DNA from: an uncultured Collinsella sp.
GTDB taxonomy: Bacteria > Actinomycetota > Coriobacteriia > Coriobacteriales > Coriobacteriaceae
Reading direction: 5' to 3'
Length of the DNA stretch: 35,252 bases
Assembly (NCBI GenBank): GCA_934654625.1
Contig: CAKUGM010000014.1
Span: forward strand, 1-35,252
The notes under the pieces: generated by a model
What the model was told of the DNA's origin: nothing
Databases searched by the model: none
What the model saw: the letters and a program-made list of their open reading frames with translations, nothing else
Made by a program: the position numbers and the translations under genes
Part shown: in pieces, positions 8,984 to 14,688 of the stretch
How the letters are laid out: every line of letters starts with the position of its first letter
Numbering within the stretch: position 1 is the stretch's first letter

Positions 8984-9709
8984 TTATTTCTTGCGACGGA
9001 ACCAGCGGGCGAAGTCGTCTTCGGTGGGGCTTTTGATATCAAAGCGCAAAGAGAGCCAGCGCAGGCCGATGGTCACAAAAACGCAGGCGGCAAGGGCGGC
9101 TACGCTGGGGATACTGGTGAGACTCACCAGGGCTACATAGGTGGCTCCGCCTCCGATGGATGCGATGGCGTAGAAGTTTGTGCGCTGGAAAATACCGGGG
9201 ACATCACCCATGAAACCGTCGCGCAGCATACCGCCGCCCACAGCGGTAAATACGCCCATCATGACGCAGACAAAGGGGTCGAAACCGTGGACAAACGCCT
9301 TGTCGGCGCCGGTTGCGGAGTAGATGCCGACTGAGAGGATATCGAGTACGGGAATAAGCCGCTCGGGCTTGTCAACGACGGCGGGAACGATATAGATGAT
9401 GGCTGCAGTAGCGATGGAGATGGGAAGTGCAAGAGGCTGCTTCAAGATGTAAACATCGCCCACCTGAAGGGTCATATCGCGCAAGAGTCCTCCGCCGAGT
9501 CCACACACGACGGCAAGGGCAATCGCTCCGATAAGATCGAGATTGCGCTTGCGGGCGGTGAGTACGCCCGAGATGGACGCGGCGATCACAGCGCCGAGTT
9601 CGAGCCAGACGGGGATGGCAACGGGTTGAGAAAAAACGGGAGTCGAGATCATGACGGCGCCCGTAGCGCCAGCTAGAGCATGGGAAAGAAGGGTGCAGAT
9701 AGCGAACAC
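8984..9709 (-). CDS. TRIC/YadS-family channel protein
   Basis: A 241-residue polytopic membrane protein of the prokaryotic TRIC (trimeric intracellular cation channel, old UPF0126) family. It has seven likely membrane segments arranged as two homologous halves, each carrying the family hallmark GGG(L/M)LRD (GGGLLRDMT and GGGMLRDGF). Bacterial members form K+-permeable trimers; the physiological role is unclear. The start is taken as GTG at 9709 because AAGGAG lies 5 bases upstream on the minus strand. The open frame runs on to 9883, but the extra 58 residues are polar, would overlap the promoter of tRNA-Ser and are not expected in the family. It is convergent with typA. Confidence 0.88.
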   Translation of the reverse strand: MFAICTLLSHALAGATGAVMISTPVFSQPVAIPVWLELGAVIAASISGVLTARKRNLDLIGAIALAVVCGLGGGLLRDMTLQVGDVYILKQPLALPISIATAAIIYIVPAVVDKPERLIPVLDILSVGIYSATGADKAFVHGFDPFVCVMMGVFTAVGGGMLRDGFMGDVPGIFQRTNFYAIASIGGGATYVALVSLTSIPSVAALAACVFVTIGLRWLSLRFDIKSPTEDDFARWFRRKK

Positions 9710-9844
9710 GGGCACTCCTTGGGAATAATTATTTAATGGCGCCGGAGATACAACTCGCGTGCGTCCGCGCCCTATCTTACACGCCGCGGATGAGGAATGC
9801 CGCACCGTATCGCCCGACGGTTTAAAAAATTGGAAGATTCTCGG

Positions 9845-9872
9845 TTGCAAGTTGGAGATATTCCGGTAGAAT
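9845..9872 (+). promoter_or_regulatory. Promoter of tRNA-Ser(GGA)
   Basis: TTGCAA (9845-9850) and TAGAAT (9867-9872) with a 16-base spacer lie 16 bases before the mature tRNA. This places the start site near 9880. Confidence 0.65.
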
Positions 9873-9888
9873 TGCCTATGCACTTAAC

Positions 9889-9979
9889 GGAGAGTTGTCC
9901 GAGCGGCCGAAGGAGCACGATTGGAAATCGTGTAGGCGTCAAAAGCGTCTCCGGGGTTCAAATCCCCGACTCTCCGCCA
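9889..9979 (+). tRNA. tRNA-Ser (anticodon GGA)
   Basis: A 91-base class II tRNA with a long variable arm (TAGGCGTCAAAAGCGTCTCC region), acceptor GGAGAGT / ACTCTCC, a G discriminator base and an encoded CCA. The anticodon GGA at 9923-9925 reads UCC and UCU. Confidence 0.95.
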
Positions 9980-9988
9980 GATTTCACT

Positions 9989-10018
9989 CAGGGCGTGCCA
10001 GCTGGCGCGCCCTGTTTT
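9989..10018 (+). terminator. Terminator of tRNA-Ser(GGA)
   Basis: CAGGGCGTGCC / GGCGCGCCCTG with an AGCT loop and TTTT, placed between the two serine tRNAs. The second tRNA starts 12 bases later, so it may depend on read-through or on a promoter I could not identify. Confidence 0.75.
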
Positions 10019-10029
10019 CTACCCCACGC

Positions 10030-10120
10030 GGAGGGGTGGCAGAGTGGTTGAATGCGGCGGTCTCGAAAACCGTTTGGCCTGTATAAGGTCACGAGGGTTC
10101 GAATCCCTCCTCCTCCGCCA
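10030..10120 (+). tRNA. tRNA-Ser (anticodon CGA)
   Basis: A 91-base class II tRNA with acceptor GGAGGGG / CTCCTCC (one G-U), a long variable arm, a TTCGAAT T-loop, a G discriminator and an encoded CCA. The anticodon CGA at 10064-10066 reads UCG. Confidence 0.95.
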
Positions 10121-10132
10121 GTTTGATTTGCG

Positions 10133-10158
10133 AGCTTCCAGCGATGGGAGCTTTTTTT
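10133..10158 (+). terminator. Terminator of tRNA-Ser(CGA)
   Basis: AGCTTCCA / TGGGAGCT with a GCGA loop and seven T. It is repeated exactly at 10332-10356. Confidence 0.85.
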
Positions 10159-10331
10159 GTTATCGGGCCCGCTTTTTGCGGAAGCAGGAGGAGGGGTTCG
10201 AACCCGGTGGGGTGCGGAGCTGGGCAAACGCGCGAGCGTTTGCAGCGCAGCACGCAAGGCGCGCCAGCGCCGCAGCGGACCTGGCGCGAGGCGCCAGGGA
10301 CATCCCTCCTCCTCCGCCAGTTTGATTTGCG

Positions 10332-10356
10332 AGCTTCCAGCGATGGGAGCTTTTTT
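10332..10356 (+). terminator. Second (duplicated) terminator after the tRNA-Ser element
   Basis: An exact copy of the tRNA-Ser(CGA) terminator: AGCTTCCA / TGGGAGCT, GCGA loop, six T. It lies 20 bases from the end of the convergent thioesterase gene. Confidence 0.8.
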
Positions 10357-10375
10357 GTTTACGTGCTTATTTTGA

Positions 10376-10906
10376 TTACAGACCCTCGACAGGGCGATTG
10401 TCTTCAAACCACATGTCGCTCAGGTCTCCCTCGCCGGTCATCGCCTCGGGCGGGCAGATGGCATACGTTCCCGTAGCCTGGACGGCAACTTTACCGTCGG
10501 GCGTTAGAATCTCGCCCTCGCCCTCAAACGTACGACGAGTGATCTTGGTGCAACGACCATGGCATTCCAAGCGCACTCCGTAGGGAAGCGGCTTGCGATA
10601 CTTGAGCGAAAGGGAGATGGTGACGCCCCAGATGCCGGGGTTCTTCATTTGAACGGCACGGCCGATAACCTCGTCAAGCACGGCGGCCGAGATTCCTCCA
10701 TGTACGCGGTCGGGATAGCTCTGATGAGTCTCTTGCGGTGTGAAATAGCAGACGACCTCGTCTTTTTCGGGGTGTTCCACAATTTGCGCGTGGAGAGAGA
10801 ACGGATTGTCCTTGCCGCAGACAAGGCACATGGAAGAGATGTTTTGGTTCTCGTGTCCGCAGGCATCGTCGCAAGAACATGAAGATATGTCATTAGGGGC
10901 TGGCAT
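10376..10906 (-). CDS. PaaI-like hotdog-fold thioesterase
   Basis: A 176-residue protein whose residues from about 45 on match the PaaI/4HBT hotdog fold. The segment HGGISAAVLDEVIGRA carries the HGG turn and the acidic residue at the start of the central helix that serve in acyl-CoA thioester hydrolysis. The substrate cannot be told from sequence. ATG 10906 is chosen because AAGGAG lies 6 bases upstream; an in-frame ATG at 10936 lacks a site. The first 40 residues are unusual: a Cys/His-rich stretch (CSCDDACGH, then CLVCGKDNP) that looks able to bind a metal. It stands alone on the minus strand between the tRNA element and the rpsF leader. Confidence 0.8.
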   Translation of the reverse strand: MPAPNDISSCSCDDACGHENQNISSMCLVCGKDNPFSLHAQIVEHPEKDEVVCYFTPQETHQSYPDRVHGGISAAVLDEVIGRAVQMKNPGIWGVTISLSLKYRKPLPYGVRLECHGRCTKITRRTFEGEGEILTPDGKVAVQATGTYAICPPEAMTGEGDLSDMWFEDNRPVEGL

Positions 10907-11362
10907 GGAAATCTCCTTACGTTGATTGATTAACAACAGTGTAATACGACGTATCGCCTGCTATATCAAAAGACCTTGCGTACTTTTTGAGAAAAAGATG
11001 GCGCCCTCCTCTTCGACGGAGTGTAGGGGGCGCGTGATTGCACAATCACCTACCTGCGCATGTTTGATTTGGGGCAAGAATGTGCGGACTAAAAGAGAAC
11101 CCTTTTTGACAAATCTGTTTGAAGGTGCGGACACACCCCATGGCATGCTTGCCCCGACGCGTTCCCGAAGGCGATCTAAAGGGCAAGACGGCTGTTCCGC
11201 ATCGGCTTCGGGCCGCGTTCGCATAACGCGGTTATGTAGAGCTCATGAGGTTCTAGCTGCGAAGATGCGTATCGAGCAGAGATGGTCTAGCATAATCAAG
11301 TCTTTTCCTGCCCCGGGCGCACCTTCACGACCCGGAGCCTTATGCCCAGAGGAGGTGACCAA
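10907..11362. other. Divergent intergenic region between thioesterase gene and rpsF
   Basis: 456 bases without a credible gene. Visible features: a GC-rich hairpin with GCGCCC (11001-11006) pairing GGGCGC (11028-11033); a palindrome GTGATTGCACAATCAC (11034-11049); directly next to it a CGCAGGTA motif on the minus strand (11051-11058); a TTGACA at about 11107 without a good -10; and a hairpin CCGGG...CCCGG just before rpsF (about 11313-11336). The rpsF Shine-Dalgarno is GGAGGTG at 11351-11357. Confidence 0.6.
11034..11058. promoter_or_regulatory. Palindrome plus GCAGGT motif, candidate operator
   Basis: GTGATTG and CAATCAC form perfect seven-base arms around CA (11034-11049). The motif TACCTGCG follows at 11051-11058. 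The regulator is unknown. The site lies in the gap shared by rpsF and the divergent thioesterase gene. Confidence 0.45.
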
Positions 11363-11656
11363 ATGAAGGCTTATGAACTGCTGTTCTTCGTCGACCCCAC
11401 TCTCGACCCCGAGACTCGTCTCGCTGTCATGAAGCGCATCGATACCACGATCGCCGAGGGTAACGGTAAGGTCGACAACGTTGACGAGTGGGGCAAGCGC
11501 AAGCTCGCCTACGAGATCAACGATCTCACCGAAGGTGACTACACCCTCATCAAGTTCCATGCAGATCCTACTCAGATCGCCGAGCTCGACCGCGTTATGC
11601 GCATCACCGACGCCGTGATCCGTCACATGATCGTCCGTCGCGACGACCAGGAGTAG
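11363..11656 (+). CDS. rpsF: 30S ribosomal protein S6
   Basis: 97 residues, the usual length. Opens MKAYELLFFVDPTLDPETR and contains the S6 core (WGKRKLAYEIN, then YTLIKFHADP). S6 binds the central domain of 16S rRNA as a dimer with S18, whose gene is two genes downstream. ATG 11363 is chosen because GGAGGTG lies 5 bases upstream; an in-frame ATG at 11342 would overlap this site. It is the first gene of the rpsF-ssb-rpsR-rplI group, with a long leader that could hold an S6:S18 autoregulatory structure. The short acidic C-terminus (RRDDQE) is normal for actinobacterial relatives. Confidence 0.96.
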   Translation: MKAYELLFFVDPTLDPETRLAVMKRIDTTIAEGNGKVDNVDEWGKRKLAYEINDLTEGDYTLIKFHADPTQIAELDRVMRITDAVIRHMIVRRDDQE

Positions 11657-11718
11657 AAATCCGACATGAAGCGCGGCCGGCCATCGAGTCGACCGCACCC
11701 GAGAGGTAGTGAGTCAGC

Positions 11719-12192
11719 ATGAGCATCAATCGAGTGAACATTTCCGGTAACCTCACGCGCGATCCCGAGCTACGCGCAACTGCCGGCGGCACGCAAGTGC
11801 TTTCGTTTGGCGTTGCCGTGAACGATCGCCGCAAGAACCCTCAGACGGGCGATTGGGAGGATTACCCCAACTTCGTGGACTGCACGATGTTCGGCACCCG
11901 TGCCGAGGCCGTGAGCCGCTATCTCTCCAAGGGGACGAAGGTTGCGATCGAAGGCAAGCTCCGTTACAGCTCCTGGGAGCGCGACGGCCAGCGCCGCAGC
12001 AAACTCGAGGTCATCGTCGATGAAATCGAGTTTATGAGCCGCGGCAACCAGGGCGGCCAGGGCGGTTACGGCCAGAACGGCGGTAACTCCTATGGCGGCG
12101 GCTATGCCCCCGCACCGGCACCGCAAGCAGCTCCTGCTCCCGTGCAGGCGCCGCCCGCGGTCGACGTCTACGATGAGGACATCCCGTTCTAA
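11719..12192 (+). CDS. ssb: Single-stranded DNA-binding protein
   Basis: 157 residues. The N-terminal OB fold (about 1-108) starts MSINRVNISGNLTRDPELR and includes the typical FGVAVNDRRKNPQTGDWEDYPNFVDC run in pieces. A Gly/Asn/Gln-rich and then Pro/Ala-rich flexible linker follows, and the acidic tip DEDIPF that recruits replication and repair partners ends the protein. It coats single-stranded DNA during replication. It lies 62 bases after rpsF and 82 before rpsR, the conserved bacterial order. The start ATG follows GAGAGGTAGTGAG, a fair Shine-Dalgarno site. Confidence 0.96.
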   Translation: MSINRVNISGNLTRDPELRATAGGTQVLSFGVAVNDRRKNPQTGDWEDYPNFVDCTMFGTRAEAVSRYLSKGTKVAIEGKLRYSSWERDGQRRSKLEVIVDEIEFMSRGNQGGQGGYGQNGGNSYGGGYAPAPAPQAAPAPVQAPPAVDVYDEDIPF

Positions 12193-12274
12193 GGTTTTTA
12201 ACCTGCGGATGTCACCAGTTAGGTGATGGCGCCGGCTTGAATAGCCAGGCGTTGTATCGAAAGGTATTTTTGAC

Positions 12275-12541
12275 ATGGCTAATGATTATTCTGCACGTCA
12301 GCCGCGTCGTAAGTACTGCCAGTTCTGCAAGGAGAACACCGAGTATATCGACTATAAGGATACTCAGCTTCTCCGTAAGTACATGACCGATCGTGGCAAG
12401 ATCAAGCCCCGTCGCGTCACTGGCGCTTGCACGCAGCATCAGCACGACATCGCGAACGCAATCAAGCGCGCCCGCGAGATGGCTCTCCTGCCCTACGCCG
12501 TTCCCGTGGTTTCTTCCCGCGGCGAGCGCAACCGCGGCTAG
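12275..12541 (+). CDS. rpsR: 30S ribosomal protein S18
   Basis: 88 residues, normal length. It contains the S18 core: [19 protein letters not shown], then [16 protein letters not shown] and the family signature [19 protein letters not shown]. The CxxC (CQFC) in the first part is the kind seen in zinc-type S18 paralogues, but only two Cys are clustered here, with a third in GACTQ. It binds S6 on the small subunit. An AAAGG site precedes the ATG. Confidence 0.96.
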   Translation: MANDYSARQPRRKYCQFCKENTEYIDYKDTQLLRKYMTDRGKIKPRRVTGACTQHQHDIANAIKRAREMALLPYAVPVVSSRGERNRG

Positions 12542-12567
12542 GTACCCTGGGCCTTTAGGTTTTGACG

Positions 12568-13554
12568 ATGATCGACGGGAACGACGAGCCACAGCGTCAG
12601 ATCGTGCCGGCGGGACCCAAACCCTCGGTGCGACCTGCGGTGCTGTTCCAGGGTTTACTTTGGACGGCATTGGGCGCTGCGGCATGCCCCTACCTTCCTT
12701 ATCTGGGGGTATTCCTTCTTGCTTATGGCATGCGCGAGCTGCTTGAAGCTAAGAAGATCAAGGGCCTTTGCATGGGTCTGGCAGTATGTGTTGCGGCTTT
12801 TGCCGCCACGTGTGCTCTGGATTTCACGCTTGCCCTTTCGCTGCTTCCCGTATTTGCTTGCGCCGCAGGTATCTCATGGTGCATGTGGCGTGGGCGAGCG
12901 AGCGTGACCTCGGTATGCTTCGTGATCGTTGTGGCTTCGCTGCTGTCGCTTGGCATCGACGCGATTATCGCTTCGATGTCGGGTACGTTGCTTTCGAAGT
13001 CCTTCATTGCGCTGCTCCAGGAGACCGTTCGCTCTACGGTGGGCTCCGATATCCAAGGTGACCTGCTTGCTTCGCAGGTTATGCCGCTCCTTCGGGTCAT
13101 CTGGCCGTTTGTCTATGTGGCATCGGCTATGTTCGACGCGTTGGTTGCGGGTATCGGATCGTACACGATGGCCGTGCGCTGCACGGGCGTCCGCCGTATG
13201 CCGCAGATAGCCAACTTCGATGCTCCCATGTGGTGCGTCGGCGCTTTGGCTCTCTGCATCCTGGGATTGGGAGTGTCCTTTGCGGGCATCCCGCAGGCTC
13301 AGCTGGTGCGCACGGTGTGCGCAACGGTGCTGTGCAGCCTGCGAGTTGTCTTTGTGCTTCAGGGCTTTGGCGTGGTTTCCGCGCTTGAGACGAAGCGTCG
13401 CATGGGCTGCTTGACCAGGTTTCTGATCACCGTTTTAACTGTCTGGCTTGAGACGATGTTCTTCGCAATGTGCATCGTCGGCCTTATCGACATCTGGGTG
13501 AACTTCCGCGGTCTTGCGCGGGAGCAGGCTCAAGTGGATAAGGCAAAACAATAA
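12568..13554 (+). CDS. DUF2232-like integral membrane protein
   Basis: 328 residues with about eight hydrophobic segments spread over the length (first near 30-50, last near 290-310) and a short charged N-terminus. Topology, length and position between rpsR and rplI match the DUF2232 (YybS-like) family, which has no firm biochemical role. ATG 12568 is preferred because AGG at 12557-12559 gives an 8-base spacing; TTG 12562 is an in-frame alternative two codons earlier. The gene starts 26 bases after rpsR and ends 45 before rplI, so it is translated from the ribosomal protein transcript. No catalytic motif is visible. Confidence 0.72.
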   Translation: MIDGNDEPQRQIVPAGPKPSVRPAVLFQGLLWTALGAAACPYLPYLGVFLLAYGMRELLEAKKIKGLCMGLAVCVAAFAATCALDFTLALSLLPVFACAAGISWCMWRGRASVTSVCFVIVVASLLSLGIDAIIASMSGTLLSKSFIALLQETVRSTVGSDIQGDLLASQVMPLLRVIWPFVYVASAMFDALVAGIGSYTMAVRCTGVRRMPQIANFDAPMWCVGALALCILGLGVSFAGIPQAQLVRTVCATVLCSLRVVFVLQGFGVVSALETKRRMGCLTRFLITVLTVWLETMFFAMCIVGLIDIWVNFRGLAREQAQVDKAKQ

Positions 13555-13599
13555 ACGTTTGCGCACCGCGCTAGTGGTGCATTTCCGCAAGGAGATCTC

Positions 13600-14130
13600 A
13601 TGAAAGTCATTCTCTTGGGTGAGATCAAGGGCAAGGGTGGCGAGGGTGACGTCGTAGACGTCGCTCAGGGTTACGCCGAGAACTACCTGTTCCCTAAGAA
13701 GCTCGCCGTTGCGGCAACCAAGGGCAATCTGAAGCAGCTCGAGGAGCGTCGCAACAACATTGAGAAGCGCGAGGCCGTCCGCATTGCCGACGCCAACGCG
13801 CTCAAGGAGACCATCGATGGCAAGTCCGTCACCGTCGACGCCAAGGTCGGCGACGAGGGCGTGCTCTTTGGTTCCGTTACCGCCTCCATGGTCGCCGACG
13901 CGATCAAGGCTGACCTCGGCGTTGAGGTTGACCGCAAGCGCGTCGAGCTCGGTAAGCCTATCAAGGTTGCCGGTGCCCATGAGGTTCCCGTGGCCCTGTA
14001 TCGCGAGATTCGCGCCACCGTGACCGTTCTCGTTGGCGTTACCGCCGAGGAGGTTGTCGAGGAGCCTGAGGCTGAGGAGACCGCCGAGGAGGCTGTCGCC
14101 GAGGTCGAGACCGAGGCTGCTGCCGAGTAA
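13600..14130 (+). CDS. rplI: 50S ribosomal protein L9
   Basis: 176 residues. The N-terminal domain MKVILLGEIKGKGGEGDVVDVAQGYAENYLFPK-like segment (1-33) carries the L9 signature with its Gly-rich turn and NYLFP. The connecting helix and the C-terminal domain follow to about residue 150. The last 26 residues are an unusual acidic tail (repeating EE, EA and VE), making it longer than the usual ~150. L9 bridges ribosomes and helps maintain frame. An AAGGAG site precedes the ATG. It is the last gene of the operon, closed by the hairpin at 14161. Confidence 0.96.
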   Translation: MKVILLGEIKGKGGEGDVVDVAQGYAENYLFPKKLAVAATKGNLKQLEERRNNIEKREAVRIADANALKETIDGKSVTVDAKVGDEGVLFGSVTASMVADAIKADLGVEVDRKRVELGKPIKVAGAHEVPVALYREIRATVTVLVGVTAEEVVEEPEAEETAEEAVAEVETEAAAE

Positions 14131-14160
14131 CGTTGCTCGCCGCATATCTCGTAAGACATG

Positions 14161-14193
14161 AGGACCTGGAGTTCATTTGGACTTCAGGTCCTT
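14161..14193 (+). terminator. Terminator of the rpsF-rplI operon
   Basis: AGGACCTG / CAGGTCCT arms (with an inner GAGTT / GACTT part) and a short T-rich tail (TATTTATG). It lies 31 bases after rplI. The T tract is broken, so strength is uncertain. Confidence 0.65.
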
Positions 14194-14688
14194 ATTTATG
14201 GATATATTTCGCCCGTCGCAGCATGCTGCTCATGTGTTCCGAGAAATCCACAACAGGGCGCTTGACCTGCTGTTGAAAAGCTGGCGTAGACCAGTGGGAA
14301 CGAATGCTATCTTTCCATTCCTGTATCAAGGAATTGCAAGGCGTCTACCTGCGCATTGTATAAACGTATATCTCTACCTGCGAAAATGATGCAGCTAGCA
14401 AATCAAAAATGATAAAGCTCCGGTAAACCGGCATGTAAAAATGAATAAATGCAGGTCAGCGCTTTATTGTTGAAAACTCAGCAAAACCGCAGGTGAAAAT
14501 TGTTGAAAACGTTGATAACAGCTATCTTCGCAGGTCAAAGGCTTGGCTTAAAGTTGAGCTTGAAACTTGTATCGATCTTGTACATACGCCCGTCTAGACG
14601 TGTATAAACCATGGGAGACGCGAAGGCGCGCTCGCCGTGCCGTACTATTGATACGTTACACACCATTAGGAGATATAAAGGAGTGCGC
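14194..14688. promoter_or_regulatory. AT-rich gap before dnaB with a divergent GCAGGT array
   Basis: No gene is credible here. Six GCAGGT cores occur in about 270 bases: three face left (ACCTGC at 14265, 14347 and 14376) and three face right (GCAGGT at 14451, 14489 and 14530). They flank the small palindrome CCGGTAAACCGG (14420-14431). Several share a longer form, TNCGCAGGT. Between them TGTTGAAAA recurs at 14271, 14468 and 14501, with CGTTGATAAC at 14510 and AAATCCACA at 14244; these resemble DnaA boxes at 7 of 9 bases. The dnaB promoter lies at the downstream edge. Confidence 0.6.
14578..14606 (+). promoter_or_regulatory. Promoter of dnaB with a palindrome in its spacer
   Basis: TTGTAC (14578-14583), a 17-base spacer and TGTATA (14601-14606). 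The last ten spacer bases form the perfect palindrome CGTCTAGACG (14591-14600), well placed for a repressor or a spacer-twisting activator. The predicted leader is about 75 bases. Confidence 0.5.

Larger units (their letters stand above)
10103..10356 (+). repeat. tRNA-Ser tail and terminator duplicated around a structured element
   Basis: The 3' half of the T-arm, the acceptor strand, CCA, spacer and terminator (10103-10157) recur base for base at 10302-10356. Between them is an element on the same plan as the one after tRNA-Ala. A closing stem pairs AGGAGGAGGG (10186-10195) with CCCTCCTCCT (10304-10313), which lies inside the duplicated tail. GGGTGCGGAGCTG follows (10210-10222; also at 146-158). 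Hairpin 1 is GCAAACGC (10224-10231) / GCGTTTGC (10236-10243) with a GCGA loop. CCAGCGCCGCAGCGG (10264-10278) is also shared. Hairpin 2 is CCTGGCGC (10280-10287) / GCGCCAGG (10291-10298). A TTCGAA T-loop-like segment sits at 10197-10202. Function is unknown. Confidence 0.78.

Noticed and set aside
9710..9883. A longer TRIC protein starting at 9883
   Set aside because: The extra 58 residues are polar and unlike the family, and the frame would cover the -35/-10 boxes of tRNA-Ser. GTG 9709 has an excellent ribosome site.
10926..11366. A 146-codon open frame before rpsF
   Set aside because: It overlaps the rpsF Shine-Dalgarno and start, has no site of its own and its composition is not like the neighbouring genes.
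14177..14389. A 70-codon open frame after rplI
   Set aside because: It starts at a non-ATG codon within the terminator region, has no Shine-Dalgarno site and overlaps the GCAGGT array.
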